From: Ligula intestinalis
Lineage: Eukaryota > Platyhelminthes > Cestoda > Diphyllobothriidea > Diphyllobothriidae
DNA: 64,000 nucleotides
Direction: 5' to 3'
NCBI GenBank assembly: GCA_036362985.1
Contig: JAYGXS010000007.1
Coordinates: 8,686,464 to 8,750,463, forward strand
A program made the translations under genes and the position numbers. The notes below the pieces were generated by a model. It did not search any database. It had not been told where the DNA came from and saw only the letters and a list, made by a program, of their open reading frames with translations. Shown one piece after another: positions 33,164-44,069 of the stretch. Positions within the stretch are counted from its first letter, which is position 1, and every line of letters starts with the position of its first letter.

Positions 33164-34178
33164 ACCTAGAGCCAAATACACGTGCCAACTTACGGCACCA
33201 TTATCGATTTTTCACTTTGAATTTTCCACGTCACTGCAAAACAGATTAGTCTGCGGCAACCGCAGCAAGTGGATGAGGTAAGCTCCTTTTTGACGTAAAA
33301 ATACGCAGCTATTTTTCTCCAGGATAACATAAGCTGTAGAGTGATAATTGCATATTACCTCGGGACAGTTTGTGAGCATTATGTTAACGGGGGTTGTTTT
33401 AATGACGTCATTAAACGTGCGGTAGTATTTTCCCCAAAATATTTTCTGTCATTACCACTACAGCACAATGTAATGAAATTCAAACAGATACGTTGGTTGG
33501 CAATGCTTTTCCTATCAGGCATTTCAAATAAGAATTAAACTACTTGTGTCAGCATTTGTTTTGACCTAGCTCTTTTATCAACTGTCCTTTACGCTCTGAA
33601 TTCTATTAGAGATCGGACCCGATGTATAAGGTTAATATGCTCTATGCATAGCGCCATCTGGTTATCGTGAACCTAGAGCCAAATACACGTGCCAACTTAC
33701 GGCACCATTATCGATTTTTCACTTTGAATTTTCCACGTCACTGCAAAACAGATTTGTCTGCGGCAACCGCAGCAAGTGGATGATGTAAGCTCCTTTTTGA
33801 CGTAAAAATACGCAGCTATTTTTTCTCCAGGAAAACATAAGCTGTAGAGTGATAATTGCATATTACCTCGGGACAGTTTGTGAGCATTATGTTAACGGGG
33901 GTTGTTTTAATGACGTCATTAAACGTGCGGTAGTATTTTCCCCGAAATATTTTCTGTCATTACCACTACAGCACAATGTAATGAAATTCAAACAGATACG
34001 TTGGTTGGCAATGCTTTTCTAATAAGGCATTTTAAATAAGGATTGAACTACTTTTGTCAGCATCTGTTTTGACCTATAGCTTTTCACAATTGTCCTTTAC
34101 ACTTTGAATTCTATAAGAGATCGGACCCGATATATAAGGTTAATATGATCCATACGTAGTGCCATCTGGTTATCGTGA
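33164..34178 (+). repeat. Tandem duplication of a ~507-bp R3 segment
   Basis: The segment 33164-33670 is repeated as 33671-34178. Both copies begin ACCTAGAGCCAAATACACGT and end near GGTTATCGTGA. They differ at scattered positions only (for example GGATGAGGTAAG against GGATGATGTAAG, and TTTTCCTATCAGGC against TTTTCTAATAAGGC), so the duplication is fairly young compared with divergence between dispersed R3 copies. Sequence resembling the 32.4 kb copy continues after 34178. Confidence 0.92.
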
Positions 34179-34599
34179 ACCCAAATTTTGTCCCAACTAT
34201 TGTCATACTTTAACGCCTGTAGCTTTACGCATGTTGGCTCTTCTCGCTTGTCAAATTTTGGGTCATTCATCAACAAAGACTTAGGGGAAATTTTGGAATC
34301 CACAAAGAACATTAAGTAGTTCATAAAGGCCCTAAGCCTTTACTTGACGCAAACATAACTTCCAATATTGGATGGTCATTTTAAAGGATACAACGACAAA
34401 GACAGAAGTTTACCTCCTATACGTCATCTAAGTAGCTCACCAAAGTTAGTGCTCAAATGGAAATTAGATATAGGAGCAGCTGGTTGCTTGTTTTCAACGA
34501 TACAGTATGGCATAAATCACCTTTTTCAAACATGGTTTAAATGCTGAGTTTTACTTAAGTCTACCTCACGATACGCTTAATTCCAAAGATAAAAATAAC

Positions 34600-34830
34600 A
34601 GCATGATTTATTGAATTCATGCATTTTGAGAGAGCTCTTCAGTTGCTGTTTCTCAATGCGTAACGTGAATTACATATGGGAAAATACTAATTTACTTTAT
34701 ACAGAAAAATTGATAGAAACAAATGGGCATAAGAAATAGCGAAGAGGCTTAGCAATAACATAACAAGTTACAACTCTATAGGCAGCAAAAAACGGAGCAA
34801 GACATCGAAGGCAAACATTAACGTGCATAA
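34600..34830 (-). mobile_element. PLE 3' untranslated fragment
   Basis: GAGAGAGCTCTTCAGTTGC, TTTATACAGAAAAATTGATA and GGCAGCAAAAAACGGAG match, in the same orientation, the 3' region of the long PLE at 24.75-24.93 kb. No coding part is attached: a strongly truncated copy. Confidence 0.75.
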
Positions 34831-36290
34831 ATGTGTAAATATTTCTTATTTGCTGACCATAGCGTTTTAACTTCTTATGTTATTGACTGAGATAGTTGCC
34901 GAGAGCTGGGAATGCACATTCAATTACCCGTAAAATGCCATACACTCAGTTTTTTCCAGTACAATCAATGTCCTTAACGCACTGCAATGCAGTTTATATC
35001 CTTTGATGATGGGCTCATCGAATATATACAGATGGTACGTGCATTTTGAGGCAAATGCTGGTATATGTCATAGTCATTTTGTTAGGTCTATAAATGTTAA
35101 ATTTGACATTTATTTCCTTTTCCCTTTATAATTTGAAATGTTTTTTTCAAGAATTCAAAAGCGTAGTAAACTTATCAGTTTGCTTGAACGTTCATAAAAT
35201 CAGAGACGATTCGTAAATATTAAAATGGTTTACTTTGTTTATTTACACTAGTTCGTGAAATTCCTATGACGTGCCGACATATGCTAAAGATTGATACTTT
35301 TTTACTTATCAACATTGAGTATGGGTGTAACAATGATAATTGCATAGATTATTTTAAATTTAAGTCCCGAGAGGATTCAGAACGTGCTTTGTTCTGAAAG
35401 GTAATGAAAAGAACGAACTGTATAAAGTGACAAGTTATGGAGCAGTTATTTTTGTAATTGATTTTATTTGTCTTCATAAAATCTGTTCCTTTTTTGGAAA
35501 ACATACAAAGTGATTATTTGTCGTACTCTCTTGGTATTAAATAACGTCTTATTTAAATGTTATACTTTTAAAAAGGTGCGTTTAGGTTAAAAAGATTTTG
35601 AATTGCCTAATAATTTTGAAAAATACTTAATTCTACACTTGAATTCAACGTGTAAAAACTGCGTGCAGTGTACTTCTCGTTTTAGGAAATTTAAGTTTTC
35701 TCGTAGGATTTGAGGAAATTTCAGTTAGTTCTCATAAAATATTTTAAAGATGGGGAACATGCTGTAGAGTTTATAGGTGGCATTAATAAATTGGCGAATA
35801 TAACGATAATGAACGATCACCTCAAGATCGTAAAAAAACTCATAATAAATAACGCTATTTAAGTATAAGTATAAAATAATAAAGTATATGAATAAAGCAT
35901 AATCTGTTACGAAATGTGTATAGGAAACAATTTATCGTGTATGTTTTTGAAAAAAAAATTGCATTCATAAAGACTACATACGAAAGCTCTTTTACAGTAC
36001 AAGCTTATGTTATTGGTCAAGAATAAGCTACTGTAAAAACCGGCATTCTGTCGTAATTGTAATAACTTCAGTCAACTGTACATGATAGGCAGCATTACAA
36101 CCTTATTTAATGCTGATAAGTTAAAAATATTACAACTTTTTTGCGTAAATCGGCATGCAGCATGAATTTAACAACGAACTGTATAGTTACAAGTTTAAAC
36201 ATATTATATTTAACGAAACGTGTCTGATTTTTACCAACGTATGCGTGAAATGATATCAGAAAAGACTAGCGGCTAGTCAACGTTAGAAAC
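34831..36290 (+). repeat. R4 repeat copy, degraded
   Basis: GTCCTTAACGCACTGCAATGC, CCTTTGATGATGGGCTCATCG and TGCATTTTGAGGCAAA recur at 45.95 and 57.87 kb; the part after 35.5 kb matches 24.0-24.4 kb. It is AT-rich and shows no coding potential. Confidence 0.5.
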
Positions 36291-36299
36291 CTACCAATG

Positions 36300-38140
36300 C
36301 CGATTGGCAAAGGAGTATGACTTTTTCACATATTACGGCATATCACACAAAATATTGGCAGATATGTTTTTTACCTAGAATTTCGCACGACTTCGGCAGT
36401 ATCACCAAGGCGCATCCTCTTACCGTGTGTAAATTCGAAACATACATAATGCGAACATGGACAAGAAAAAGCCAAACTTTGATTATGCTATATGATAATC
36501 TGCATTGAACCTCAACCAAAACAATTATTTGTAAATTAGAACTGGTGTTATATTTCAGCTAGCACATCATCGGATATGTGTTTTTATTCTTGCCGCAAAA
36601 TTAAGATTCTCGAAGTAATTTCTATCTCATTTAGACGCAATTCACCTGCCCAATGAAATTATGTTTTCTCCTTATACAATTTCCCTTTCATATGAGCAAA
36701 TGTTCCCTACTAGACGTCGGTACAGCATGTTTCCAGCAGAAATCGGCTACCTGGGCTAGTGATAATGAATATGGTCACTGCTGTAGACAAATTTGACTTA
36801 TTGGAGTGCATGGAAGAGACTCGTTACTTTTGGTCTGGGGTTTCGGAATTTTACTTTCGCATCTGGTGTACCGGCCTACCTTGCCTGTTTTTCAGGAATA
36901 CCTGGTAAGTTCTGAGTAGTTGTATATCCGACCTGGAACTTGCGCCAACGCGTGCCCATGTTGGGAGTAGCCAGCGGCAATCAGAATCTGTACCTTCTTC
37001 GGAATCTTCAACTTCCTCCGAATATTTGGAGCCTGTGTCTATTTTAGAATCTTGGAAACCTGCCCCTTTAACAGAAATTGCGTAACTTGATAAGTGATAA
37101 AGCACAATGTCATTTCTGCCAACAAAGTCAAACTATTGGAGTGCATCCAAAATACTCGTTCCGTATTGTCTCTGGTTTCTGAATTTTACCTTTGCATATG
37201 GGATGCCAGATGGCCTTAATTGTTTGCCATTAATAACGCGAGAATAAAAAGCAATCCTCCACATGATCTGGAACCCGCGTTCACTCCTGTAAATTTGAGA
37301 CTAGCCACCAGAAATTGAAAACAAACTCTTCTTCGGAATCTTCGAAATCTACATCAGCCAGCATTCAGCAACATCCTGGCTTTTATGGTAAAAAAACGAT
37401 GAAAACTGCCAATCAAACGTTCAAGAGGACACGGAACCTGGGGGTTGGAGTCAGCGCCTTACAAGATTTTGGTGGCTGTTGTTTTACCGGTTCTGGGTTT
37501 GCCATGTTCTCCTTGACATTGAGCTATGGACAAGCATGTTATCTGTCATGGTGCAGACATATGATATCTGCGTTGGCGACATCACCTCATTAACCGAGGT
37601 AATAGGTTAAATATTGTTGCTATCGTTTTTACTACGAAGCACGTCAGGTCAATTGGGTTGCACGTCTTTTCAGCTTTAGTCCAAAATATATGCAACGGAC
37701 ATGAAGGTGCTGCGTTTTTTATAGTAAACATATGATTCTAGCGATCAACGTATTTCTGTGGTAAATGAGGTAACATCGCCAAAACAAAAATTTTATCTCT
37801 GCACTAGAACAGACTGCATAAATGTCCACAATTCCATTTTAAAGACCATTTAATCAACCCAATGCAATAGGACTCAGTAGAAACGCACAAAACAGCGTTC
37901 TGATCAGCTCTAGTTGGCTAAAAGCCGGTCACCTTCATTCAGGCTAAAATCCATGAAATGCACCCATCCTTTATTCTCATGCACCTCAACTGTTGCTTCT
38001 ATGACATAATTTAATATAAACTGCCACCTGGACATTTTTTGGTGGCTTCCCTCCTTTACCTATGCTTTCTGTGCATACCTGTCAATTTTTTTCAATTTCA
38101 TGGCAACACTGTTTGACTGGAGATAGGCGTAGTTTCATTT
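36300..38140 (+). repeat. Composite repeat copy C, R2 block
   Basis: The block contains GCAGAAATCGGCTACCTGG, TTGGAGTGCATGGAAGAGAC and a Ser/Glu-codon-like run (CTTCTTCGGAATCTTCAAC), then a second internal unit beginning TATTGGAGTGCATCC (37134). The downstream part (CGAAGCACGTCAGGTCAATT, CAACGGACATGAAGGTGC) also occurs at 48.4, 52.7 and, in reverse, 18.0 kb. Translations of R2 copies resemble each other weakly (LLECMEETRYFWS here), but stops are frequent. Confidence 0.65.
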
Positions 38141-38980
38141 GTTACAGTAAACAAATGCTTACATTGAATGGTTAATACCGAATTCTTGAATCAATCCTGG
38201 GTATTTGCGTTCTAGTAACTGTCTTACATTCTTCACGAGCTACGTGCACTGGCAATGCGCATCAATTTAGCTAAAAGCCTCTAGTGAACACAAGTAACCG
38301 TATGCTCTCTGGTTCAAAGTACGTCCGGCAACCACGCATTATGCAATTAATTAAATATTATTCACTTAGCATTCCTATTTATATGACTGACGCAGTAATT
38401 TTATATCAGCGGTAAGCTGCTGGTTGTGCTCAATGAAATGCTTAATAGGTAGGTAAGGATTTTATCTAACGTTGGAGTTGGGTTTTGCATTAATTTTTCA
38501 CAAATGATAAGAAATGAAGGCTAGCATTGTGAATAAGCTTGTCTGTCGTAGTCCGCGGTACTCAACCTAAATATATTTGCTCACTGAACCTGGGATTCAT
38601 GCTATCTGTTCATTCATATGCTTCTTAATTTGAATATGCCATATTGTTCTTGTGTTTCGGCAACTCCCTGGAGTAATGAAACAAAATTATTGTGCTGCGG
38701 TTTTGGAAAATTTACTTACTTTATTTTATCCAATATTCCGTAGTATTTGGCTTTTTCGCAAATCACTGGATTAAAACTATAAAATAACTGTGGTATGGGG
38801 TTGGATGATTTTCTTTATTTAATTGACCCAATTTTGAAAAATTTTCGGCCTCGGTTGGTGCCGAAGGAGAGGGGAATGTAGGTGGCAAACGCGAGAGACA
38901 CGAAATTAATCGCACTTGGACCGATTGTACCTGCCCAAAATATTGCTCGTACGACGTCCACCATAAAGGAACAGCAAGCA
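38141..38980 (-). repeat. R1 block with family-1 SINE, degraded head
   Basis: R1 in the same orientation as at 53.3 and 59.1 kb: GTAATTTTATATCAGCGGTA, then AATGAAACAAAATTATTGTG. It runs into SINE sequence (TTAATTGACCCAATTTTGAAA, CGGCCTCGGTTGGTGCCGAA) in which most of the tRNA-like head is missing. A second R1 unit starts right after it at about 38981. Confidence 0.65.
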
Positions 38981-39049
38981 ACCATGCGCTATGCAATTAA
39001 TTATGTATATTTGCATTACATCTCTACTCATATGACATACGCGGTAATT
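38981..39049 (-). repeat. R1 block, part 1 (interrupted by PLE)
   Basis: ATGCAATTAATTATGTATAT and ATACGCGGTAATT parallel 38341-38400. R1 then stops at the PLE border and resumes at 40143. Confidence 0.75.
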
Positions 39050-39087
39050 GAGAAGAAAAAGACTCGATCGCTGGGACAATATGTTCA

Positions 39088-39135
39088 TTCACCTGACGTT
39101 TCAATATCCATCGCGGATTCGTCATCAGAGACATG
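39088..39135 (-). ncRNA. Hammerhead-like motif in PLE 3' end
   Basis: On the minus strand: CTGATGA (39122-39128), stem II AATCC/GGAT with a bulge, GAAA (39099-39102), the self-complementary tetramer ACGU as stem III, C17, and AGGUG pairing with UGUCU upstream as a short stem I with G-U pairs. All core residues are intact. The weak stem III again suggests function as a dimer. Confidence 0.7.
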
Positions 39136-39222
39136 GGTAGCAGAAGCAGGTTAAACATGCACAGAAGTTTGCAGTATTTATGGGACACAGTCATTACTGC
39201 AAGCATACAGCGTCAATTAACG

Positions 39223-40121
39223 TTAATTGCCTTGTTGTGCGCAGATTGCTTGTTGGACGGCGGGTGGGCTTTGACCTGTTGAACATTCGTCACGGGCGGT
39301 GAGCTCGGGCGTGATGATTGCTCGGCCGTCTGGCTCCCCGGTGATGGCATACGATGAGGCGGTGGTTTGCCCATTCCTCAAGTGACGAGTTGCTTTGGCC
39401 AGATTGGATCTCAGGATGGAATATGGATTGGGCAAATCGTTGCACTTGTTAAGGGATTGGGGCCCATGAACCATGACTCAAGTAGTTCTCGTCTCACCCG
39501 ATTGTCACCTCTTGTGAGAATTTCGGCCTCATCAAATTTGAACGTGTGGCCGGGTCTCGTCGAATGAGCCGCAACTTGAGAATTGGCATCATTTCGCCGC
39601 ACTGCTGCCGCGTGTTCGGTGATTCGCGTCCTGAGAAGTCTGCCAGTTTCTCCGACATAGTTGCTTTGACGGCAACTGCACCATAACCTGTAGACGACCC
39701 CAAATGTTTCTTGCCGTGGCCGTGGGTCTTTAAGCTTCATTATCTGATGTCTTATGGTTGCCTCCGGCCTGTGTGCAACTCCAACTCCAAGTGGTGCGTG
39801 AAGTTGGCCGAATGCTTCATATACTTTTTTGACGTACGGGATTGAATGCCAAATCTTGGGGTCGGTGCATCTTTGTTGGCCATCTTGTTTGCGCAAGCAC
39901 CGGTTGACGAAGTTGCGCGGGTAGCCATTTTCTCTGAACACCCATCGAAGGTATTCTACCTCGGCAACGTTGTCTTCTTCGCTGCGGTGCGTCTGAACAC
40001 GCCGATAGAGTGTTTTTACGCAACTGCGTTTGCGGATGATTGTGTGGTTGCTGTTGATGTTCAGTACTTGCATTGTGTCCCAGAGGCGATTTTTCTTCTT
40101 TTCAATTGCTTCCTGGGACAC
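39223..40121 (-). pseudogene. PLE polyprotein C-terminal half (linker + GIY-YIG), one main frameshift
   Basis: A 236-codon open frame (40121-39411) encodes RKRSCVKTLYRRVQTHRSEE, LRWVFRENGYPRNFVNRCLR, CTDPKIWHSIPYVKKV, LGVGVAHRPEATIRHQI and KDPRPRQET. The GIY-YIG domain follows, GVVYRLWCSCRQSNYVGETG (about residues 143-162), then NDANSQVAAHSTRPGHTFKF and RELLESWFMGP. A frameshift near 39470 moves the end to SLNKCNDLPNPYSILRSNLA and NGQTTASS...PDGRAIITPE. The GIY (VVY) and YVGETGR elements with downstream Arg are the nuclease core. The reverse transcriptase itself is absent by 5' truncation, so this copy could not move by itself. It gives the best reading frame for interpreting the copy at 13.8 kb. 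Confidence 0.92.
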
Positions 40122-40142
40122 GCATCTTCGTTTGTATTAGCA

Positions 40143-40427
40143 ATACGCGGTAATTTTATATCAGAAGTAAGATTCTGGTCGTGCTTACTAAAATACTTAA
40201 AATATTGTGGTTGGGTTAAGGCTTACGGCTTGACAAGGGATAATACCTGACGGTTAGTGTTGTGGATATGCTTGTCCGGCGTGGACCGGGTTAATCAATC
40301 AAAATATTTTTGTCCACTAACCCTAAGGTTCGTGCTTTCTGGCAATTAACGTGCCTCCTAATTTTTAAGATGCCATTTTTGTGCGTTTCGGCAACACACT
40401 GGATTAATAAAACAAAATTATTGCACA
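40143..40427 (-). repeat. R1 block, part 2 (between PLE and Helitron)
   Basis: TTTTATATCAGAAGTAAG to AATAAAACAAAATTATTGCAC is collinear with 38.40-38.69, 53.35-53.61 and 59.09-59.33 kb. It is cut at 40427/40428 by the Helitron end and resumes at 43593. Confidence 0.8.
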
Positions 40428-43400
40428 CTAGCGCGGTAGCCCGACTTCGCCTTGGGCTTCCTTACACGTTGCTGTCCCTAATGTAGGCAAACCTTATATG
40501 AGAACCTCTTAAATAAGCTATTTTCAGTTCAGTTTTATTAGAGAAATATAGGCAAATACCTCTGAACTCCCTCTTTGTATATAGCTGTGATGCAGAACCT
40601 GTGGCGGTGCCAGTAATGAAACTGCGTTAAGGGGAGCAGAACCTTTGTCGATGTGCTTGCAGACGTACTTGATGGACTTCGCTGAGTTGCAAATTCAACA
40701 TTGATGTGGGTGTTGAATACTTTTGACAGTAGGGGACAATACGGTACAATCCAACGGTTATCAATTACAACCCCATCGGTTCGCCTTTGGTTGATAACTG
40801 CTTCGAATCCGCCAACCTCAGATTGTCGCCTTCTGTAGAGAGGGTAACCATCGCCATCAGTCTAAGTTGCACCTAGGAATCGCTTGGGATATCTCCTGGT
40901 ACATTTACCATCCTTCATGCAAGGACTGTTGGGAGTTATCTGACCGCATGGGTCATGCACCATTTGAGTTTTGATCATTTCAAGCAGAATAGGGTCAACA
41001 GACCGGTATGGCAACTCTGCGCATATGAATTTGTAGACATCAGAAGAGTGCAGTTTTTCCTTTAGCCAAACCAAAATGTGAACATGGGGCAGTCCTCTCT
41101 TTTGCCAATCTACAGTGTACATATGACACTGAACGTCACCGAAAATTTTGAATTTTGTGATGCGTTTCAGTGTGGTTTGAAACGTAACCTGGAATACCCG
41201 CGCGGACAAATCATGGCGATCCTTTGGCATTTGACCGGGGAGCAGCTCATCAGTAATTCCAGGCCATGATGCGTTGCAGGTTAACGTAATGAATAGATCC
41301 GGGCGTCCAAAGTGTCGAACGTAAACCAACGCATCTTGAGTTCTCTTATGCATTTAGCGAGGAGACCCAGTGTGGCTTGACGGCAAGATAAAAAGTTGAC
41401 CGCGACCAGCATTATCACCAACATCAGTAAGGATATTGCCTCCAGTGTGGATGTAGTTGTCTACGCAAAGTTCTTTCTGGTGTGTGCGAAAATAAAAAAA
41501 GTCACTCTGTTTCCCTTTTGGCAAACATATCAACAGCAATTTGAAGGAACAACGTTTTGAATTGACAAAGTAGGTTGTAAGATCGTTTTTGAATCATAAA
41601 GTGATATGAGTAGAAGGCTTTACAACTGACTGTTTTATGGATGCCTATTTGAAGTTTACGGAAGTGGTAACCGTCTTCACAATTAACATGCATGAGAGTG
41701 TATTGCAAAGCGTCGTATGAACGGTGTGTCTCATATATTCTTTGCAGTTTATCGTCTCTCCTTCTCAAGACAATATCCCTGCTGCCACGCTGTGTTTCTG
41801 ACATGATGACGGCAACCTCGTTACATGTGGGAGCATTAAATCTTCGTTGATGATCTCCATGAGGACTTTTATCGGCATCTATGAAAATAGCGAAGTCAAT
41901 GGAAGCGTGCATCTCCAAGGCGGACTTAAAACTGTTAACGTAGCTGTTGCGTTGGTGAAGCATGTTTTGAAGGGTCACTATTATTTGATGCTTCAAGTAT
42001 GGGTACACTCAGGATCGGAACCTGAGCCTGCAGGTTAATGTCTTCTACGAAGTATATCTGTAGAAATGTCAGCTCGCCATCAGGCGGAGGTAGTAACGAT
42101 CTAATTCTGTGGCAAACTTGGCCTTTTACCGTACAGGTTGGCATAAATCCAACCTCATGAACAATGCTGGCACCAAAAGAGGTCATTTGAAACGCGCCGT
42201 TGTGTTTTCTAATGTTTGAGAGAAAATTTTTGGAGTCGTCGGTATCACCAGCAAGCAATGTTTGGAGTATTTCTGGTGGATGGGGGAACCTATGCAGGAG
42301 AACGTTGCCATTGGAAAAGCACATGCCGTTTGTTTCACCAGTCCATTTTTTCGTCTGACAATGCCCGCAAACTTCCACCATCTTCCCAATGGAAATATTT
42401 GCATCGCCTACATAACCAAGACTTGGGTTGTAATTGAGTGAGGATTTGCTCCATACTTGAGCATTCATGAAAGCAATTCACGGGCTAGGGTCGCCAAACC
42501 GTATGTAAAGTGGTTGCGAACTTGAGTTTTCAGCATCGGTGGGCCGTTGATCCGCTCTTCGTGATGCTTGCATAGCCAGACGTGCACTTCTATGTCTAGG
42601 TAATTAGTTTTGCCGACGTTGCGAATCTCTTATCCTACCTATCTCTCTCATTTGTAGAGTTTGGACTTCAGTTTTTTGGGAGCGATTAGTTTGATGGTGA
42701 ATCGCGTTTTCGTGCCTTCGTTGGAGCATTTGCTCTTCGGTTTCTTGGGATTTATTAGTTTGATGGCCAATCGTATCTTCGTGTCATCTTTGCAGCCTGT
42801 GCTCTGCGGTTTCTTTGGAGCGTCGGTATCGCTGACGCATAGCATTAATCTCCAGGCAAAGCCGTCTTTCTGCATGTGTTTCTTGCGAACGTCTATTATC
42901 ATTGGCAACTCTCTTCTGTTCCATCGTCTGAACTTGTGTTCTCACGGCTGCTTTAATTCGTTTCTACCTAATGAGGTAGAACCTACAAATTGGTTATTAT
43001 TCTGAACAAAATAACACTGGGTAGAAAAGAAGTAAGTAAACAACGTTACCTTCAGTCACCGGCCCATCCTCCTTTCTCGAGTTGTTTGTGTTCAGAACAT
43101 TTCTGACGGCATCACTGTTGTCCATAATGAAAGTTTTTAAGGGTTTGATTGTAAGAGAAGTAATTTATGTGGTAGGCCATTCAATCTAATCTAAGAGCTA
43201 GCCCGCTACAATATACGCGTAAGCAAAGGGGGGATCAAGTGATAGTAGGTCAAGAGGTTTAGGTCAGCGAGCATGAAACCCCTTTCCCACCCTCACCTTC
43301 ATCCGCCTCTCACGTGAGGTGTCAATCGCGAGTCTGAAACAGCTGCCTACCATCAATGATAAAGGTGACAAACACAGACACAGTGACACCGGCAGTTTCC

Positions 43401-43592
43401 CTGTGTGATCGACGTACAGACTGGCGCGCGAAAGGCGGGCAGTGCGCGTGACTAATATACTGACAGGAGCGCAGGCCCTGCTTGCGCGCGCGTGTGTACC
43501 CACACTCCGTGATCGACTTAAAACAGCTGCCATCCACCAATGATAATGGATGTCTACACAGATACAGGCAAGACTTTCCTTAAGTATACAGA
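40428..43592 (-). mobile_element. Helitron, deletion derivative with both termini
   Basis: A rolling-circle transposon, read right to left. The 5' end is TCTGTATACTTAAGG (43592 downward); the 3' end is CTAG (40431-40428), preceded by a hairpin AGCCC/GGGCT with an 11-nt loop and six further bases ACCGCG, the classic Helitron terminator. The R1/SINE host sequence is interrupted exactly here, and both flanking host bases are T on the element strand, so the target was T|T rather than the usual A|T. There is no target duplication, as expected. Inside are the N-terminal and Rep-type nuclease coding parts but no helicase, so the 3.2-kb element is non-autonomous. Confidence 0.82.
40625..43122 (-). 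pseudogene. Helitron replicase N-terminus and Rep (HUH) domain, broken
   Basis: Start context MDNSDAVRN at 43122, followed by a possible splice donor after VTEG. A tandem-repeat N-terminus follows: RRSQETHAERRL, RRSKETAEHRLQR, KSQETEEQMLQRRHENAI. The Helitron-like N domain (CGHCQTKKWTGETNGMCFSN, FQMTSFGASIVHEVGFMPTC, VKGQVCHRIRSLLPP) leads after a frameshift near 42000 to MLHQRNSYVNSFKSALEMHA and FNAPTCNEVAVIMSE, ETHRSYDALQYTLMH. After a second frameshift near 41500 come LFILPSSHTGSPR-stop-M, DALVYVRHFGRPDLFITLTC and the HUH motif GLPHVHILVWL (near 41100). The catalytic-Tyr block IKYVCKHIDKG (near 40650) lies beyond a third frameshift; its second Tyr is His. Rep nicks and rejoins DNA for rolling-circle transposition. 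Homology ends at about 40625 and the helicase is missing. Confidence 0.92.
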
Positions 43593-43880
43593 ACGGGGTG
43601 GGCAGTTTTGCTGAATTTAATTGACCCAATTGTGAGAAATTCGCGGCCTCGTTTGGAGCCGAAGTCAAACAGCAGCCAAGGTTTTGAGCAGCAAACCCTC
43701 TACCAATTGAGCTACGAGGCTCACCGTGAGATACGAGATTTATAGCACTTGGGTCGATTTACCTGCTCGTATAACATGACAGCAAGCTGACTGTCTAGGC
43801 AGGATGGCGTAAGCAATCATATACAATCCACAGTAGAGACAACTAGGCTCACTTTATTGTTTGGTAGACTAGCAGATTAG
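43593..43880 (-). repeat. Family-1 SINE, head type a (resumes after Helitron)
   Basis: On the minus strand the tRNA-like head is well kept: GAGCCTCGTAGCTCAATTGG (A box) followed by GAGGGTTTGCTGCTCAAAAC, with the B-box position reading TTTGACTTCGGC, which departs from GGTTCGANTCC. Flanks are ACAATTGGGTCAATTAAATT downstream and GGTAAATCGACCCAAGTGC upstream. It is the continuation of the R1/SINE unit at 38981-39049 and 40143-40427, split by two later insertions. Confidence 0.78.
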
Positions 43881-44069
43881 CTTAATTCAGTTTTTTTCAT
43901 TTTTGTGCACGGGATGCATGATGTAGTACACGGGATTACTGATTTGCCTATAAATGCCTATCAGCGACCCTTCCTACAAACGTCACTAGAGTTTTAGATG
44001 CAATCAGGGCATATTTAATTCCGTCACTCGCTGGAACCACCTGAGAGAACTAGAATAAACAACATTTAA

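Larger units (their letters stand above)
39050..40142 (-). mobile_element. PLE insertion with 13-bp target duplication
   Basis: The element lies between two copies of ATACGCGGTAATT (39037-39049 and 40143-40155), and the R1 repeat is continuous across it once it is removed, so both borders are certain. The 3' end (left) carries a hammerhead motif and a pyrimidine-rich terminus, TCTTTTTCTTCTC on the minus strand. The 5' end is truncated within the region between RT and GIY-YIG. At 1.09 kb this is a typical truncated PLE insertion. It is the youngest-looking copy of its family here. Confidence 0.9.

Noticed and set aside
33164..34178. CRISPR-like or satellite array
   Set aside because: Only two long adjacent copies without spacers: a simple tandem duplication.
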